The notes beneath the pieces are model-generated. The model did not search any database and was not told the DNA's origin. It saw only the letters and a program-made list of their open reading frames with translations. Positions 27,574 to 35,059 of a DNA stretch of 64,000 nucleotides are shown piece after piece; the stretch's first letter is position 1; every line of letters starts with the position of its first letter. The stretch comes from Caryophanales bacterium. Lineage in GTDB: Bacteria > Bacillota > Bacilli > JARBTR01. The position numbers and the translations under genes were made by a program. The stretch is taken from NCBI GenBank assembly GCA_029240105.1, contig JARBTR010000005.1, positions 1 through 64,000 of the forward strand. The letters are read 5' to 3'.

Positions 27574-28365
27574 TTATTTTGTAGACACAAAGATTCCAGC
27601 CTCTTTTGGAATTCGAATAATTCCATTGGAGTCCTTACATTTTTCAAAGTATAAATCAACTCCATTTAAATCTTCTTCAATACCTGACATACTTGAAGTT
27701 GACTTTATCCAATTAACCAAATCTACGGTTTCTGTAATTTCTAGTGAATCTTCGTAATGATACATTTCTATATTTTCAAATCTTGTATTTAAAATTTCTT
27801 TTCCATTCTGCAAATTAAATGGAAATGGAGTGTTGAAAACATTTATTTTTGGATTGAACTCTTTTAATTTTTCATGTAAGTATTGATTCATTCCGTTCAT
27901 ACCAACAGTAGTTGCATAAAACTTTCCATTTGGTTTTAAAACCCTATGAACTTCCGATATAGCAATCTCTAAATTTGGTATATGATATAGCATTGAATTT
28001 GCAATAATAACGTCAAATGTATTATCGGGATAGTGGATATTTTGAATATCCACTACTTCTGTTTTAACATTTGGGTACTCTCTAAATTTTTCATTTATTA
28101 TATCTACCATACCTTTTGAAATATCAGTGAGAGTTACAGTACACTCTTTAGGTAATTTTTGAACTCTGTCATTCCACATATTTCCGTTACCGCAACCAAG
28201 TTCCAATACATCCGTTCCATCAAAAAAATCAAAAAAGTCAAAAATCCAATTTATATATCCATATTTATTAGTGCTGTATTTTTGATGCAATGCTAATCTT
28301 ATGGATAAGTTTTTGTCATCCTTGTACTGTTCAACTAAAACAGATGTGTTGTTAATGTTAGACAT
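27574..28365 (-). CDS. Class I SAM-dependent methyltransferase
   Basis: A 263-aa methyltransferase. Motif I is DVLELGCGNGNMW (about 50-62), motif II is near VVDIQNIHYPDNTFD, and motif post-I is VTLTDISKGMVD. HRVLKPNGKFYATTVG is typical of the methyltransf_11 class. The acceptor is unknown. It is the last gene of the accessory array. A remnant of the MmcQ 3' end lies 58 bp upstream of its start. Confidence 0.8.
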   Translation of the reverse strand: MSNINNTSVLVEQYKDDKNLSIRLALHQKYSTNKYGYINWIFDFFDFFDGTDVLELGCGNGNMWNDRVQKLPKECTVTLTDISKGMVDIINEKFREYPNVKTEVVDIQNIHYPDNTFDVIIANSMLYHIPNLEIAISEVHRVLKPNGKFYATTVGMNGMNQYLHEKLKEFNPKINVFNTPFPFNLQNGKEILNTRFENIEMYHYEDSLEITETVDLVNWIKSTSSMSGIEEDLNGVDLYFEKCKDSNGIIRIPKEAGIFVSTK

Positions 28366-28423
28366 TTCATTACGCTCCTAAAAATATTTCTTGCGCTAAA
28401 TTCCATTTGTTTCTCAAGAAAAA

Positions 28424-28483
28424 CTATACGTCAGCGACATTGTTCTCTAATAATCCTAGTTCCTTCTGCAATTTTTTGTCTAC
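28424..28483 (-). pseudogene. MmcQ/YjbR 3' remnant, copy 6
   Basis: On the minus strand it reads VDKKLQKELGLLEN, matching the C-terminus TKKLQKELGLLE of the gene at 34641-34991. It is followed by a short extension and a stop at 28424. Only the last 15 or so codons are recognisable. It lies between the HIT and methyltransferase genes. Confidence 0.7.
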
Positions 28484-28622
28484 TTGAATCGTTTCCCGAG
28501 TATTAGTGAAGTTCAAAAACGAGTTCCTTGACTTCAATTTAAAGGAACTTATGAATTAACTATAACTCTAACTCAATTTTAATTTTTTAAAACTAACGTC
28601 TTTTATTTTGTGGCTGTTTAAG
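28484..28622. other. Spacer in accessory array, no gene
   Basis: AT-rich spacer between the HIT gene and remnant copy 6. It may be further decayed MmcQ sequence, but nothing aligns clearly. Confidence 0.3.
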
Positions 28623-28976
28623 TCAATGTCTTATTCCTTTTCCAGACATTGGTTCATCCTCATATCTTGGAATAACATTTAGATGTGCGTGAAATATCTC
28701 TTGACCTCCTACTTTCCCTACATTCCAGCCAATATTATAACCTTGAGGTTTATACGTACTGTCCAAATACAATTTAACTTCCTGTAATAACTCGTAGGTT
28801 GCTTTCCATTCATTCTCTGATAAATCAAATACTGTTTCTCTATGTTCTTTAGGAACTATTACTCCTGAACCAATCAATACTTCTTGTGGTTTCTGTAAAA
28901 ACATACAATATTGATTACTCAAGATAATTATTTGCTCTGAATCATTTTCTATTGAACAAAACAAACAATTCTTCAT
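28623..28976 (-). CDS. HIT family nucleotide-binding protein
   Basis: A 117-aa histidine-triad protein, likely acting on nucleotide phosphoramidates or dinucleoside polyphosphates. The N-terminal CLFCS is a half zinc site. The active-site block is GGQEIFHAHLNVIPR, where the triad reads H-A-H-L-N. The middle, catalytic His is present but the last His is Asn. I use ATG 28976. The TTG at 28982 is also open. It lies 19 bp after the GNAT gene, so the two form one unit of the array. Confidence 0.82.
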   Translation of the reverse strand: MKNCLFCSIENDSEQIIILSNQYCMFLQKPQEVLIGSGVIVPKEHRETVFDLSENEWKATYELLQEVKLYLDSTYKPQGYNIGWNVGKVGGQEIFHAHLNVIPRYEDEPMSGKGIRH

Positions 28977-28995
28977 AATCAATTTCTCCTATCAA

Positions 28996-29538
28996 TTACT
29001 CATTATCAACAGTGAACGAATACATTAGTTCCTTTATAATTTCGTTATTTTCCTTATAAGGTCTTATTCCATCATCACGTTCTAGAGTAAGCCCAATTTT
29101 ATCCATTACTTTAATTGACGGTTCATTGCGACAATCACAGTGAGCAACTACTTTCTTAACTTTGAGATTATTAAGTGCAAAATTAAAAATTGCCTTTGCT
29201 GCTTCAGTCGCATAACCATTTCCTTGATATGCTTTATTGATAATCCAACCCAGTTCACCTTCCTGTCTACTTTCATCAAGTGACACAGAAACAGCTCCAA
29301 TATGAATTCCGTTGAGTACAATTGCAAGTTCATAAAAGGATGGTACATCTTTATTCCATTCTTCAACTATTCTTTGTAAAAATTGCTCCGTTTCTTGTAC
29401 GGAATCGTTAGGGAGATTAAGCATATAACTTGTGTTCTCTATGTCACTAGCATATTTATGAACAGTATCTAAATCACTTAATGACAATGGTCTAAGTACA
29501 AGACGTTCCGTATTAATTGTAAATGTTGTTTCAATCAT
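28996..29538 (-). CDS. GNAT acetyltransferase, RimJ/RimL type
   Basis: A 180-aa N-acetyltransferase. It starts with the family hallmark TERLVLRPLSLSDLD, has the acetyl-CoA loop INKAYQGNGYATEAA (about 95-110) and NEPSIKVMDKIGL. Relatives acetylate ribosomal proteins or antibiotics, and this substrate is unknown. It is followed closely by the HIT gene. The decayed MmcQ frame (copy 5) extends to its start codon. Confidence 0.85.
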   Translation of the reverse strand: MIETTFTINTERLVLRPLSLSDLDTVHKYASDIENTSYMLNLPNDSVQETEQFLQRIVEEWNKDVPSFYELAIVLNGIHIGAVSVSLDESRQEGELGWIINKAYQGNGYATEAAKAIFNFALNNLKVKKVVAHCDCRNEPSIKVMDKIGLTLERDDGIRPYKENNEIIKELMYSFTVDNE

Positions 29539-29650
29539 AATGATTCTTTACCTTCTAAAAAGTTTATAAATTTCCTTCGAAGATGAACAAGTAAATTTCT
29601 TGGATAGTTTTTCTCAATATTTTCCTTAATCTTCCTTATTAACTTATTAA

Positions 29651-29747
29651 AAACCAAATCATAAGAGTGGTCTATCATTCTTAACTTTGTCGTCGGAGAA
29701 TCAGATCATAGGTCTACACTATACCAATGGGTTTTTGGTTTCGTATA
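29651..29747 (-). pseudogene. MmcQ/YjbR 3' remnant, copy 5
   Basis: On the minus strand it reads KTHWYSVDL, stop, SDSPTTKLRMIDHSYDLV. This aligns in one frame with KAHWNSVALQSDVSDDEI.KMIDHSYQLV of the parental copy. The frame stays open past the aligned part to the start of the GNAT gene. It is clearly more diverged than copies 2-4. Confidence 0.75.
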
Positions 29748-29777
29748 AAACACTAAGATGGTGAAGTACCAAACTAC

Positions 29778-30161
29778 CTATTCCATACAATACGGTAGTA
29801 ATTCTTTAAGTTTTATCACCATGTCTTCTTTAACTAATACATCCGTTTCTAAATTTTCATTATTAATCTGATATATAAATTCTCTGCATCTTCCACAAGG
29901 AGGAAGTATTTCTCCATTCCTTCCAACAGCTACAATTTTTAATATTTTTGATTCTTCATTTGTTATCATTTGTGATATAGCAGAATGTTCTGCACAAAAT
30001 CCCATACTTGAGGAAGTATCAATACATACTCCTGAATAAACATTACCTTTATCCGTTAGCAATGCACTAGCAACTGAACCTACATAGCATCCTTCTGATA
30101 GTTGACGTGGATTAACTTTTTGTTCTGCTATCTTTTTTAATTCTTTTAAATCCATATTCAT
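29778..30161 (-). CDS. Cytidine/blasticidin-S deaminase family protein
   Basis: A 127-aa zinc deaminase. The metal and catalytic residues are in CAEHSA (Cys and Glu) and PPCGRCRE (two Cys), so all three zinc ligands are Cys, as in tetrameric cytidine deaminases. The Gly-Arg-Cys-Arg spacing also resembles blasticidin-S deaminases, and cargo of the array makes a drug-detoxifying role possible. Two in-frame ATGs (30161, 30155) share one ribosome binding site. Confidence 0.82.
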   Translation of the reverse strand: MNMDLKELKKIAEQKVNPRQLSEGCYVGSVASALLTDKGNVYSGVCIDTSSSMGFCAEHSAISQMITNEESKILKIVAVGRNGEILPPCGRCREFIYQINNENLETDVLVKEDMVIKLKELLPYCME

Positions 30162-30238
30162 CCTTCTCCCTTAGAATAACAGTTACGTCATATTTTACTA
30201 ATAAGTCTCAATAGAGTAAGATACTTTGTTGGTTCTAC

Positions 30239-30766
30239 TTATTTACCTTGGAGGTCTATCCAATATATTTGTTGTTCTTTACCTTCGTGGAAATTTTCTC
30301 CTTTTAATATACCACCGCAACTCAATGCAGTCTGACTTGAAGCAATATTATCTTTATCACAAATAATCATTACTTTAGGAATTTTCATCTCTTTTGCAAT
30401 TTCTAAAACAAGTAATAATTGTTGTTTACCATAACCTTTTTTTCGCTCAGTTGGACGAATGCCATAGCCTATATGTCCTCCATGCTTTTCTAACTCATCA
30501 GTTAAAAAGTGACGGAGTTGAATCGTACCTATAATTCTATTGTCAGATCTTCTTACTGAAAAGAATGTGCTAGCATGCACATTATTGCGAAGTTTATCTT
30601 TCACAATAGAAAGAACAATTTCAAGCCATTCATCAAAATCATTATATCTAGCCAGGCCGCAACTGCCATTGATATTAGTTTCCTGAAAGATTAAATACTC
30701 TTGCTTGTATTCCAAAATTTTTTCTTCTAAAACCTTTGATGGGCTTACTAAAATTAATTCACTCAA
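30239..30766 (-). CDS. GNAT acetyltransferase
   Basis: A 175-aa acetyltransferase with the acetyl-CoA loop YGIRPTERKKGYGKQQLLL (about 100-118) and DNIASSQTALSCGG. The start is a TTG at 30766, chosen because GGAGGG lies 6 nt upstream. The open frame reaches 30784 through another TTG that has no site. The substrate is unknown. It is one of the single-gene units of the array. Confidence 0.82.
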   Translation of the reverse strand: MSELILVSPSKVLEEKILEYKQEYLIFQETNINGSCGLARYNDFDEWLEIVLSIVKDKLRNNVHASTFFSVRRSDNRIIGTIQLRHFLTDELEKHGGHIGYGIRPTERKKGYGKQQLLLVLEIAKEMKIPKVMIICDKDNIASSQTALSCGGILKGENFHEGKEQQIYWIDLQGK

Positions 30767-30802
30767 TTTAATCCCTCCACACAAAAATAATTAGTACAAC
30801 AA

Positions 30803-30846
30803 GATTCCAATGCTTATTGATATATGATACATATTCCAGTGCGTCA
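30803..30846 (-). pseudogene. MmcQ/YjbR remnant, copy 7 (short)
   Basis: On the minus strand the remnant reads CACTGGAATATGTATCATAT and then CATTGGAAT, one base out of frame. This matches CACTGGGAAATGTATCATAT...CATTGGAAT of copy 2. About 45 bp remain, lying just ahead of the GNAT start. Confidence 0.6.
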
Positions 30847-30874
30847 GTGTGGATAAATTGCTTATATGTAGAAG

Positions 30875-31489
30875 TTACTTTTCAGCCTCTAAGATAAAAA
30901 GTGAGTATGGTTTTTCCTCTCCATTTACAATATTGCTGTCATAATAAAAAGTATCTATTTTGATTTTACGAAATCCAGCCTTCTCAACCACATTAGCCAG
31001 TGCTTTTTGTTCAAATCCATTATGTCCATCAAAATCAGGATATTTTGCATGGAAACTTCCATCATCTTCATCTAAATCAATTATGAAAAGGCGCCCACCT
31101 TTATTTAGTAAAGAGTGGAACCTATATAAAACCATTCTTATATCTTTTATATGGTGCAAAACCAATGACGAGAAAATGCAATCAAATTCTAATTGGTTTG
31201 GTACAGAGTCCATAATATCGCAACAACAGGTAGAAGCATTCTCAATATTTATTAGTGAGAGTTTATGTTTCAGTTGCTCAATCATACCCATAGAGGAGTC
31301 CATAAAGAGTAGACTGCTAAAACAATCCGTTAAATGAAGCCCAACAAGCCCCGTTCCGCAACCATATTCCATCCCTGTTTTTTTCTCATTATCTGATATA
31401 TGAGAGCGGATTTTATTGGCAATAGCCTTGGCTCTTTCTAATCTGTTTTCTGTATCCCATCCTCTTGCTAAAGTATCAAAGTCCTCCAT
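30875..31489 (-). CDS. Class I SAM-dependent methyltransferase
   Basis: A 204-aa methyltransferase with motif I MEYGCGTGLVGLHL, LLFMDSSMGMIEQ (motif II) and LLNKGGRLFIIDLD. The start at 31489 is preferred, since GGGGGAC is 7 nt before it. The in-frame ATG at 31504 adds five residues but has a weaker site. A UbiE/Methyltransf_11-like enzyme of unknown acceptor. It differs from the one at 27574. Confidence 0.82.
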   Translation of the reverse strand: MEDFDTLARGWDTENRLERAKAIANKIRSHISDNEKKTGMEYGCGTGLVGLHLTDCFSSLLFMDSSMGMIEQLKHKLSLINIENASTCCCDIMDSVPNQLEFDCIFSSLVLHHIKDIRMVLYRFHSLLNKGGRLFIIDLDEDDGSFHAKYPDFDGHNGFEQKALANVVEKAGFRKIKIDTFYYDSNIVNGEEKPYSLFILEAEK

Positions 31490-31555
31490 AAAATTGTCCC
31501 CCATAATATGAATCTTCTCTGTAAATGAATATCAAACTTTCAACTGAACTCTAAT

Positions 31556-31750
31556 TTAGTCCTCAAATAACCCTAGCTCTTTTTGCAAATTTTTTGTTAA
31601 TCCCCTTGAAACTAGTTCATAAGAATGGTCAATCATCTTTTTTATTTCATCATCAGATACATCTGAGTTTAGGTCTACTCCATTCCAATGCGCTTTAGTG
31701 ATATGATACATTTCCCAGTGATTATTGCTGCTTTCCCTTAATTCGCTTTC
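31556..31750 (-). pseudogene. MmcQ/YjbR 3' remnant, copy 2
   Basis: It begins within 10 bp of the stop codon of the 285-aa gene. On the minus strand it reads ELRESSNNHWEMYHITK, then AHWNGVDLNSDVSDDEIKK and MIDHSYELVSRGLTKNL, ending QKELGLFED and a stop. The last 64 or so codons of the family are intact and in frame, with ELRE as the 5' limit. An internal ATG (MYHITK) could allow a 50-aa peptide, but no good ribosome binding site precedes it. Confidence 0.85.
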
Positions 31751-31758
31751 TTAGAAAA

Positions 31759-32616
31759 CTACGAATTAATTTTAGATTGAGTATACCAAGTTATTGGTAT
31801 AAAATAGCCAATTATAGGGGAAATTCCATATCCCATTAACGGAATTGGAAAGTTTCCAAATAAAGTAGAAATTAAAATTATTATAAAATATAAGCCTACA
31901 TATATTGAAGGTAATTTTAAGTTTTTAGGTGGAAATAATATAAAAGGTATTGGTAATATCGCAAGGGAGATAAGCCCTAAGATAAGCCACATTAATCCCA
32001 TATTTGCTAATAAACTCACTATTCTCTCTACGTAAGCTACTGCAGGTAGACTATCCAAAAATACCCATGAAAGAACAATTGGTATGGAAAGTATTCCTAA
32101 TATAAATGTACGAAGACTCTTTTTATCAGTATTACTGCACAACATAATCATCATTGGAATAGCAAAACCAGTTAGTTGAGAAGCATCAGGCTGAATAGCT
32201 AGTAAAATTGATATAGTCATTGTTATAAAGATAGTAAACCTCAAGCCTTTTATTTGTGATAGTTTCCATAATTCAATTATTATTATTGGTAATACTATCA
32301 TTGAAACATTGAATTTAATTATTCCAATAGATACCCACCTGTGAACCCCATTCATACCTGGACTCATAAAAGTTAAAATTAAGAGAAGTAATGAGATTAG
32401 TATAATAATCCCATTAAATTTATTTCGTATTATTTTAAATTTGTTTGAAACTACAAAATATGAAATCAATCCTGTTATTACTAAACAAGCAACATTTTGT
32501 GCCCAAATAAAGATTGAAATTTTACTGTGGTACATTGCTATCGCTCCAATAGTGATAGCAGGTATTGTGATTATTAATGGGATAAAATTTAGTAATCTTA
32601 ATTTTTTCATTTTCAC
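31759..32616 (-). CDS. SEDS-like (FtsW/RodA-related) short membrane protein
   Basis: A 285-aa protein with about nine to ten hydrophobic segments. Three SEDS-family landmarks occur in the right order: NGVHRWVSIGIIKFNVS (compare GxxRWI.lG.f..QPSE), IQPDASQLTG (compare QPDLGT) and PLMGYGISP (compare PfmSyGgss). FtsW and RodA are about 390-400 aa and polymerise glycan strands with a key Asp. Here landmarks are weakened and the protein is a quarter shorter. Function may be altered or lost. GGAG precedes the ATG. Confidence 0.6.
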   Translation of the reverse strand: MKMKKLRLLNFIPLIITIPAITIGAIAMYHSKISIFIWAQNVACLVITGLISYFVVSNKFKIIRNKFNGIIILISLLLLILTFMSPGMNGVHRWVSIGIIKFNVSMIVLPIIIIELWKLSQIKGLRFTIFITMTISILLAIQPDASQLTGFAIPMMIMLCSNTDKKSLRTFILGILSIPIVLSWVFLDSLPAVAYVERIVSLLANMGLMWLILGLISLAILPIPFILFPPKNLKLPSIYVGLYFIIILISTLFGNFPIPLMGYGISPIIGYFIPITWYTQSKINS

Positions 32617-32677
32617 TCCTTAAAAACATAATAATAAATTTCTAATTCGTCATATAGTACTGTTGTGAATCAATCGT

Positions 32678-32852
32678 TTAGTTTTCTAATAACCTTAGTT
32701 CTTTTTGCAATTTTTTTGTAAGTCCACTTGATACCAATTGGTAAGAGTGGTCAATCATCTTCTTTATTTCATCATCAGATACATCTGATTGTAGGGCTAC
32801 ACTATTCCAATGAGCTTTGGACATATGATACATTTCCCTGACATTATTTCCT
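32678..32852 (-). pseudogene. MmcQ/YjbR 3' remnant, copy 3
   Basis: Nearly identical at DNA level to the end of the full gene at 34641. On the minus strand it reads REMYHMSKAHWNSVALQSDV, then SDDEIKKMIDHSYQLVSSGL and TKKLQKELRLLEN, stop. At the place where the full copy has TAG this one has AAG, so it preserves the ancestral reading. Similarity stops a few codons before MYHM. Confidence 0.88.
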
Positions 32853-32904
32853 TATTACAAATTAGTTTTTTTAGAAGACTCTGCATTTAATTATTAAAAT
32901 ATTA

Positions 32905-33777
32905 TTAATATATTTCTTTTGCATCTTTGGGTAATAAATACACATCTTTCAAAAACTTTAAACTGTTATTTGCTTCATTTTCGTTATATGTAACATGCAT
33001 TTGATACGATATATCCTTGGCAATTTCATTAAATAAATCACACATTGTAAAAACTGATTCCCAAATATCTTTTATATTTGCAGAGGGATATGTTTTTAAA
33101 AACAATATCCATTTCTCTTTTTCCAACCATTTGTACATATATTTTCCTGACTTACCAATGCTAACATTGAAATTTGTCACAAATCCAATTTTCCATGACA
33201 TCATACGTATTAACTGAGGACGTATACAATAATTTAAAACATCCATTACATAAGGCACTTCTTCTCTCCATAAACCCTTTGCAATATTATTTAGACCCCA
33301 CCAATATTCATTACAAGTATCAAAAAATTGACGTTCTGTAGGTTCTTTAATCCAATAATCCATATCAGTTTCTTCTGGAATATTAGGTAAACAATCGTCT
33401 TTATCAAGTAATATTCTGCAAAGTCTATCTCCTTTAATTTCTTTTAAAACATGAGATAGTGTACATACATGCAAATCTAAACGATTGCCATCAGTAAATT
33501 GTATAAGCCAGCCATAACAATTTTCTACATCGCTTGGATAATAAGAATTTTCTTCTGGATATTGCATATATAAACGTTCACCAAATTGGTCAATCCAATT
33601 TTTTCGTTCACGAAATGATTTTGTTTCTTCAACAACAAATACAATATCATAATCCTGAAAAATATCTTTTATAGCATAAGGATTTGTTCTTGAGCCGTTC
33701 ATTACAACTGCACGAATTCTTTCATCTGCATTTGCAATATTCAAAATTAAACTAAACATTTCTTGTTCTGTACGCAT
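32905..33777 (-). CDS. aadK: Aminoglycoside 6-adenylyltransferase-like nucleotidyltransferase (ANT(6)/AadK)
   Basis: A 290-aa enzyme of the streptomycin adenylyltransferase family. The nucleotidyltransferase site is MNGSRTNPYA (about 26-35) with the metal-binding Asp pair in FQDYDIVFVV, and the third Asp in NRLDLHV. The C-terminal helical part has WWGLNNIAKGLWREE and YCIRPQLIRMMSWKIG as in AadK. Chromosomal copies in Bacillus give low-level streptomycin resistance. Activity here is inferred. GGAGG precedes the ATG. Confidence 0.85.
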   Translation of the reverse strand: MRTEQEMFSLILNIANADERIRAVVMNGSRTNPYAIKDIFQDYDIVFVVEETKSFRERKNWIDQFGERLYMQYPEENSYYPSDVENCYGWLIQFTDGNRLDLHVCTLSHVLKEIKGDRLCRILLDKDDCLPNIPEETDMDYWIKEPTERQFFDTCNEYWWGLNNIAKGLWREEVPYVMDVLNYCIRPQLIRMMSWKIGFVTNFNVSIGKSGKYMYKWLEKEKWILFLKTYPSANIKDIWESVFTMCDLFNEIAKDISYQMHVTYNENEANNSLKFLKDVYLLPKDAKEIY

Positions 33778-33826
33778 TTTAACCTCCAGAATTAACTTTC
33801 TTTAATTTTGTTATCAATACTGAGAT

Positions 33827-34019
33827 TTATAGATAACACTCTAATATTCCTAATTCTTTTTGCAGCTTTTTCGTTATCCCTCTTGCAACCATTTCATAGG
33901 AATGGTCAATCATTTTCTTAATTTCATCATCAGATACATCTGATTCCAAGTTAATTAAGTTCCAATGCGCCTTGTTCATATGATACATTATCCAGTTTTT
34001 GAGCAATATTCTGAACTCG
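33827..34019 (-). pseudogene. MmcQ/YjbR 3' remnant, copy 4
   Basis: On the minus strand it reads EFRILLKNWIMYHMNKAHWN, then LINLESDVSDDEIKKMIDHS and YEMVARGITKKLQKELGILE, CYL, stop. The frame is intact. It differs from copies 1 and 3 at many silent and replacement sites, so it is not a recent duplicate. Its 5' limit (EFR) coincides with that of copy 2 (ELR). Confidence 0.85.
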
Positions 34020-34056
34020 TATGAAAATAATATAAAGAGCTCCTAAGCTATTTCTT

Positions 34057-34572
34057 TTATAAATATCCGCCTTTTGCTCTAGGTAATTTTTTGTATTCTT
34101 TCGTTCTTACTATCATCTCTTGAATTCGTTCAAACAGATTCCTTAATCGAACTGATTCTCTTGATTGGGAAAAATTTTCATCTACCCAAGTCATGTTTTT
34201 TTCTATTCCGTCTACAGTTATTTTAAAGTAATAAGTTTCGTACGGAGTAATATGTGAATCGCTTTTCGGTTTAAATTGATCAGGATACCTTAAAATATTA
34301 ATTCTTCTAACTTCTGAATAAATCGTATCCATATCTTCATCAGATAACTTTAAATCTGCTGTAATAGACGGCTCATCAACCATGTCTTTTGTGTACTGAC
34401 CTTTAAATGTATCTAATTGATTTTTAGAACCTACACCGTAACTAAAAATAAAATTAAAATCTTTAGTTCTTTTTGCAGGCAATTTGTTTTTTTCACCAGC
34501 TAAATAAAAAACTGCAATCATTGTAGCGATTAAAAGGGTGAATAAAAAGATTAAACGATAATTCAACTTCAT
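34057..34572 (-). CDS. Membrane-anchored protein of unknown function
   Basis: A 171-aa protein with an N-terminal membrane anchor or signal (about 7-26) and a mixed alpha/beta outer domain. SDEDMDTIYSEVRRINILRYPDQF and the Trp-Val-Asp stretch around residue 124 are its most characteristic parts. No lipobox Cys is present. I do not recognise the family with certainty. GGAGGAGT precedes the ATG. It is the cargo gene closest to the full-length MmcQ copy. Confidence 0.65.
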   Translation of the reverse strand: MKLNYRLIFLFTLLIATMIAVFYLAGEKNKLPAKRTKDFNFIFSYGVGSKNQLDTFKGQYTKDMVDEPSITADLKLSDEDMDTIYSEVRRINILRYPDQFKPKSDSHITPYETYYFKITVDGIEKNMTWVDENFSQSRESVRLRNLFERIQEMIVRTKEYKKLPRAKGGYL

Positions 34573-34640
34573 ACTACTCCTCCATTGTAAATTAAATTAT
34601 TATGTAAAAAAGCTGAAAAAAATTGCCTCTAAAAATACCG

Positions 34641-34991
34641 TTATTCTAATAACCCTAGTTCTTTTTGCAATTTTTTTGTAAGTCCACTTGATACCAATTG
34701 GTAAGAATGGTCAATCATCTTCTATATTTCATCATCAGATACATCTGATTGTAGGGCTACACTATTCCAATGAGCTTTAGACATATGATAGCCAGGCTCT
34801 ACCCCATCAAATTGTTCTCGTAGCTCAATTGCCAACATGGGATCGCATTTCAAATTGATTTTTCCTTCCCCACCTTCTAAAAGAAACATCTTTCCACCAA
34901 CTCGAACGATGGCGCATTCCCATTCTTCCTTAAATTCATATTCAGCTGCCTTTTTGCTAAGGGCATAATCATAAGCATCTTTTATGTTCAT
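34641..34991 (-). pseudogene. MmcQ/YjbR family gene with an in-frame nonsense codon (copy 1)
   Basis: The YjbR/MmcQ fold is a small CyaY-like protein proposed to bind DNA. The frame spans 117 codons, the usual family size. It shows WECAIVRVGGKMFLL, DPMLAIELREQFDGVEPGYH and MSKAHWNSVALQSDVSDDEI. A TAG follows at 34722-34724, codon 90. Beyond it the frame continues KMIDHSYQLVSSGLTKKLQK and ELGLLE to a stop at 34641. Remnant copy 3 has AAG at that place, so a single A-to-T change made the stop. A truncated 89-aa product may still be made. GGGGGAT precedes the ATG. Confidence 0.85.
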
Positions 34992-35059
34992 CTTAAATCC
35001 CCCTCATTTTTTTAATCCGTTGGATCTTAACTATCCATAACATCTGGTTTCTGAAAATG

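Noticed and set aside
31556-31702. Remnant copy 2 as a real 50-aa gene starting at MYHITK
   Set aside because: The frame is open in copies 2, 3 and 4, but no ribosome binding site precedes the ATG, and the alignment continues upstream of it into former coding sequence.
28424-34991. Integron or prophage
   Set aside because: No integrase, attC-like folded sites, phage structural genes or tRNA target are present. Only the repeated MmcQ 3' ends are seen.
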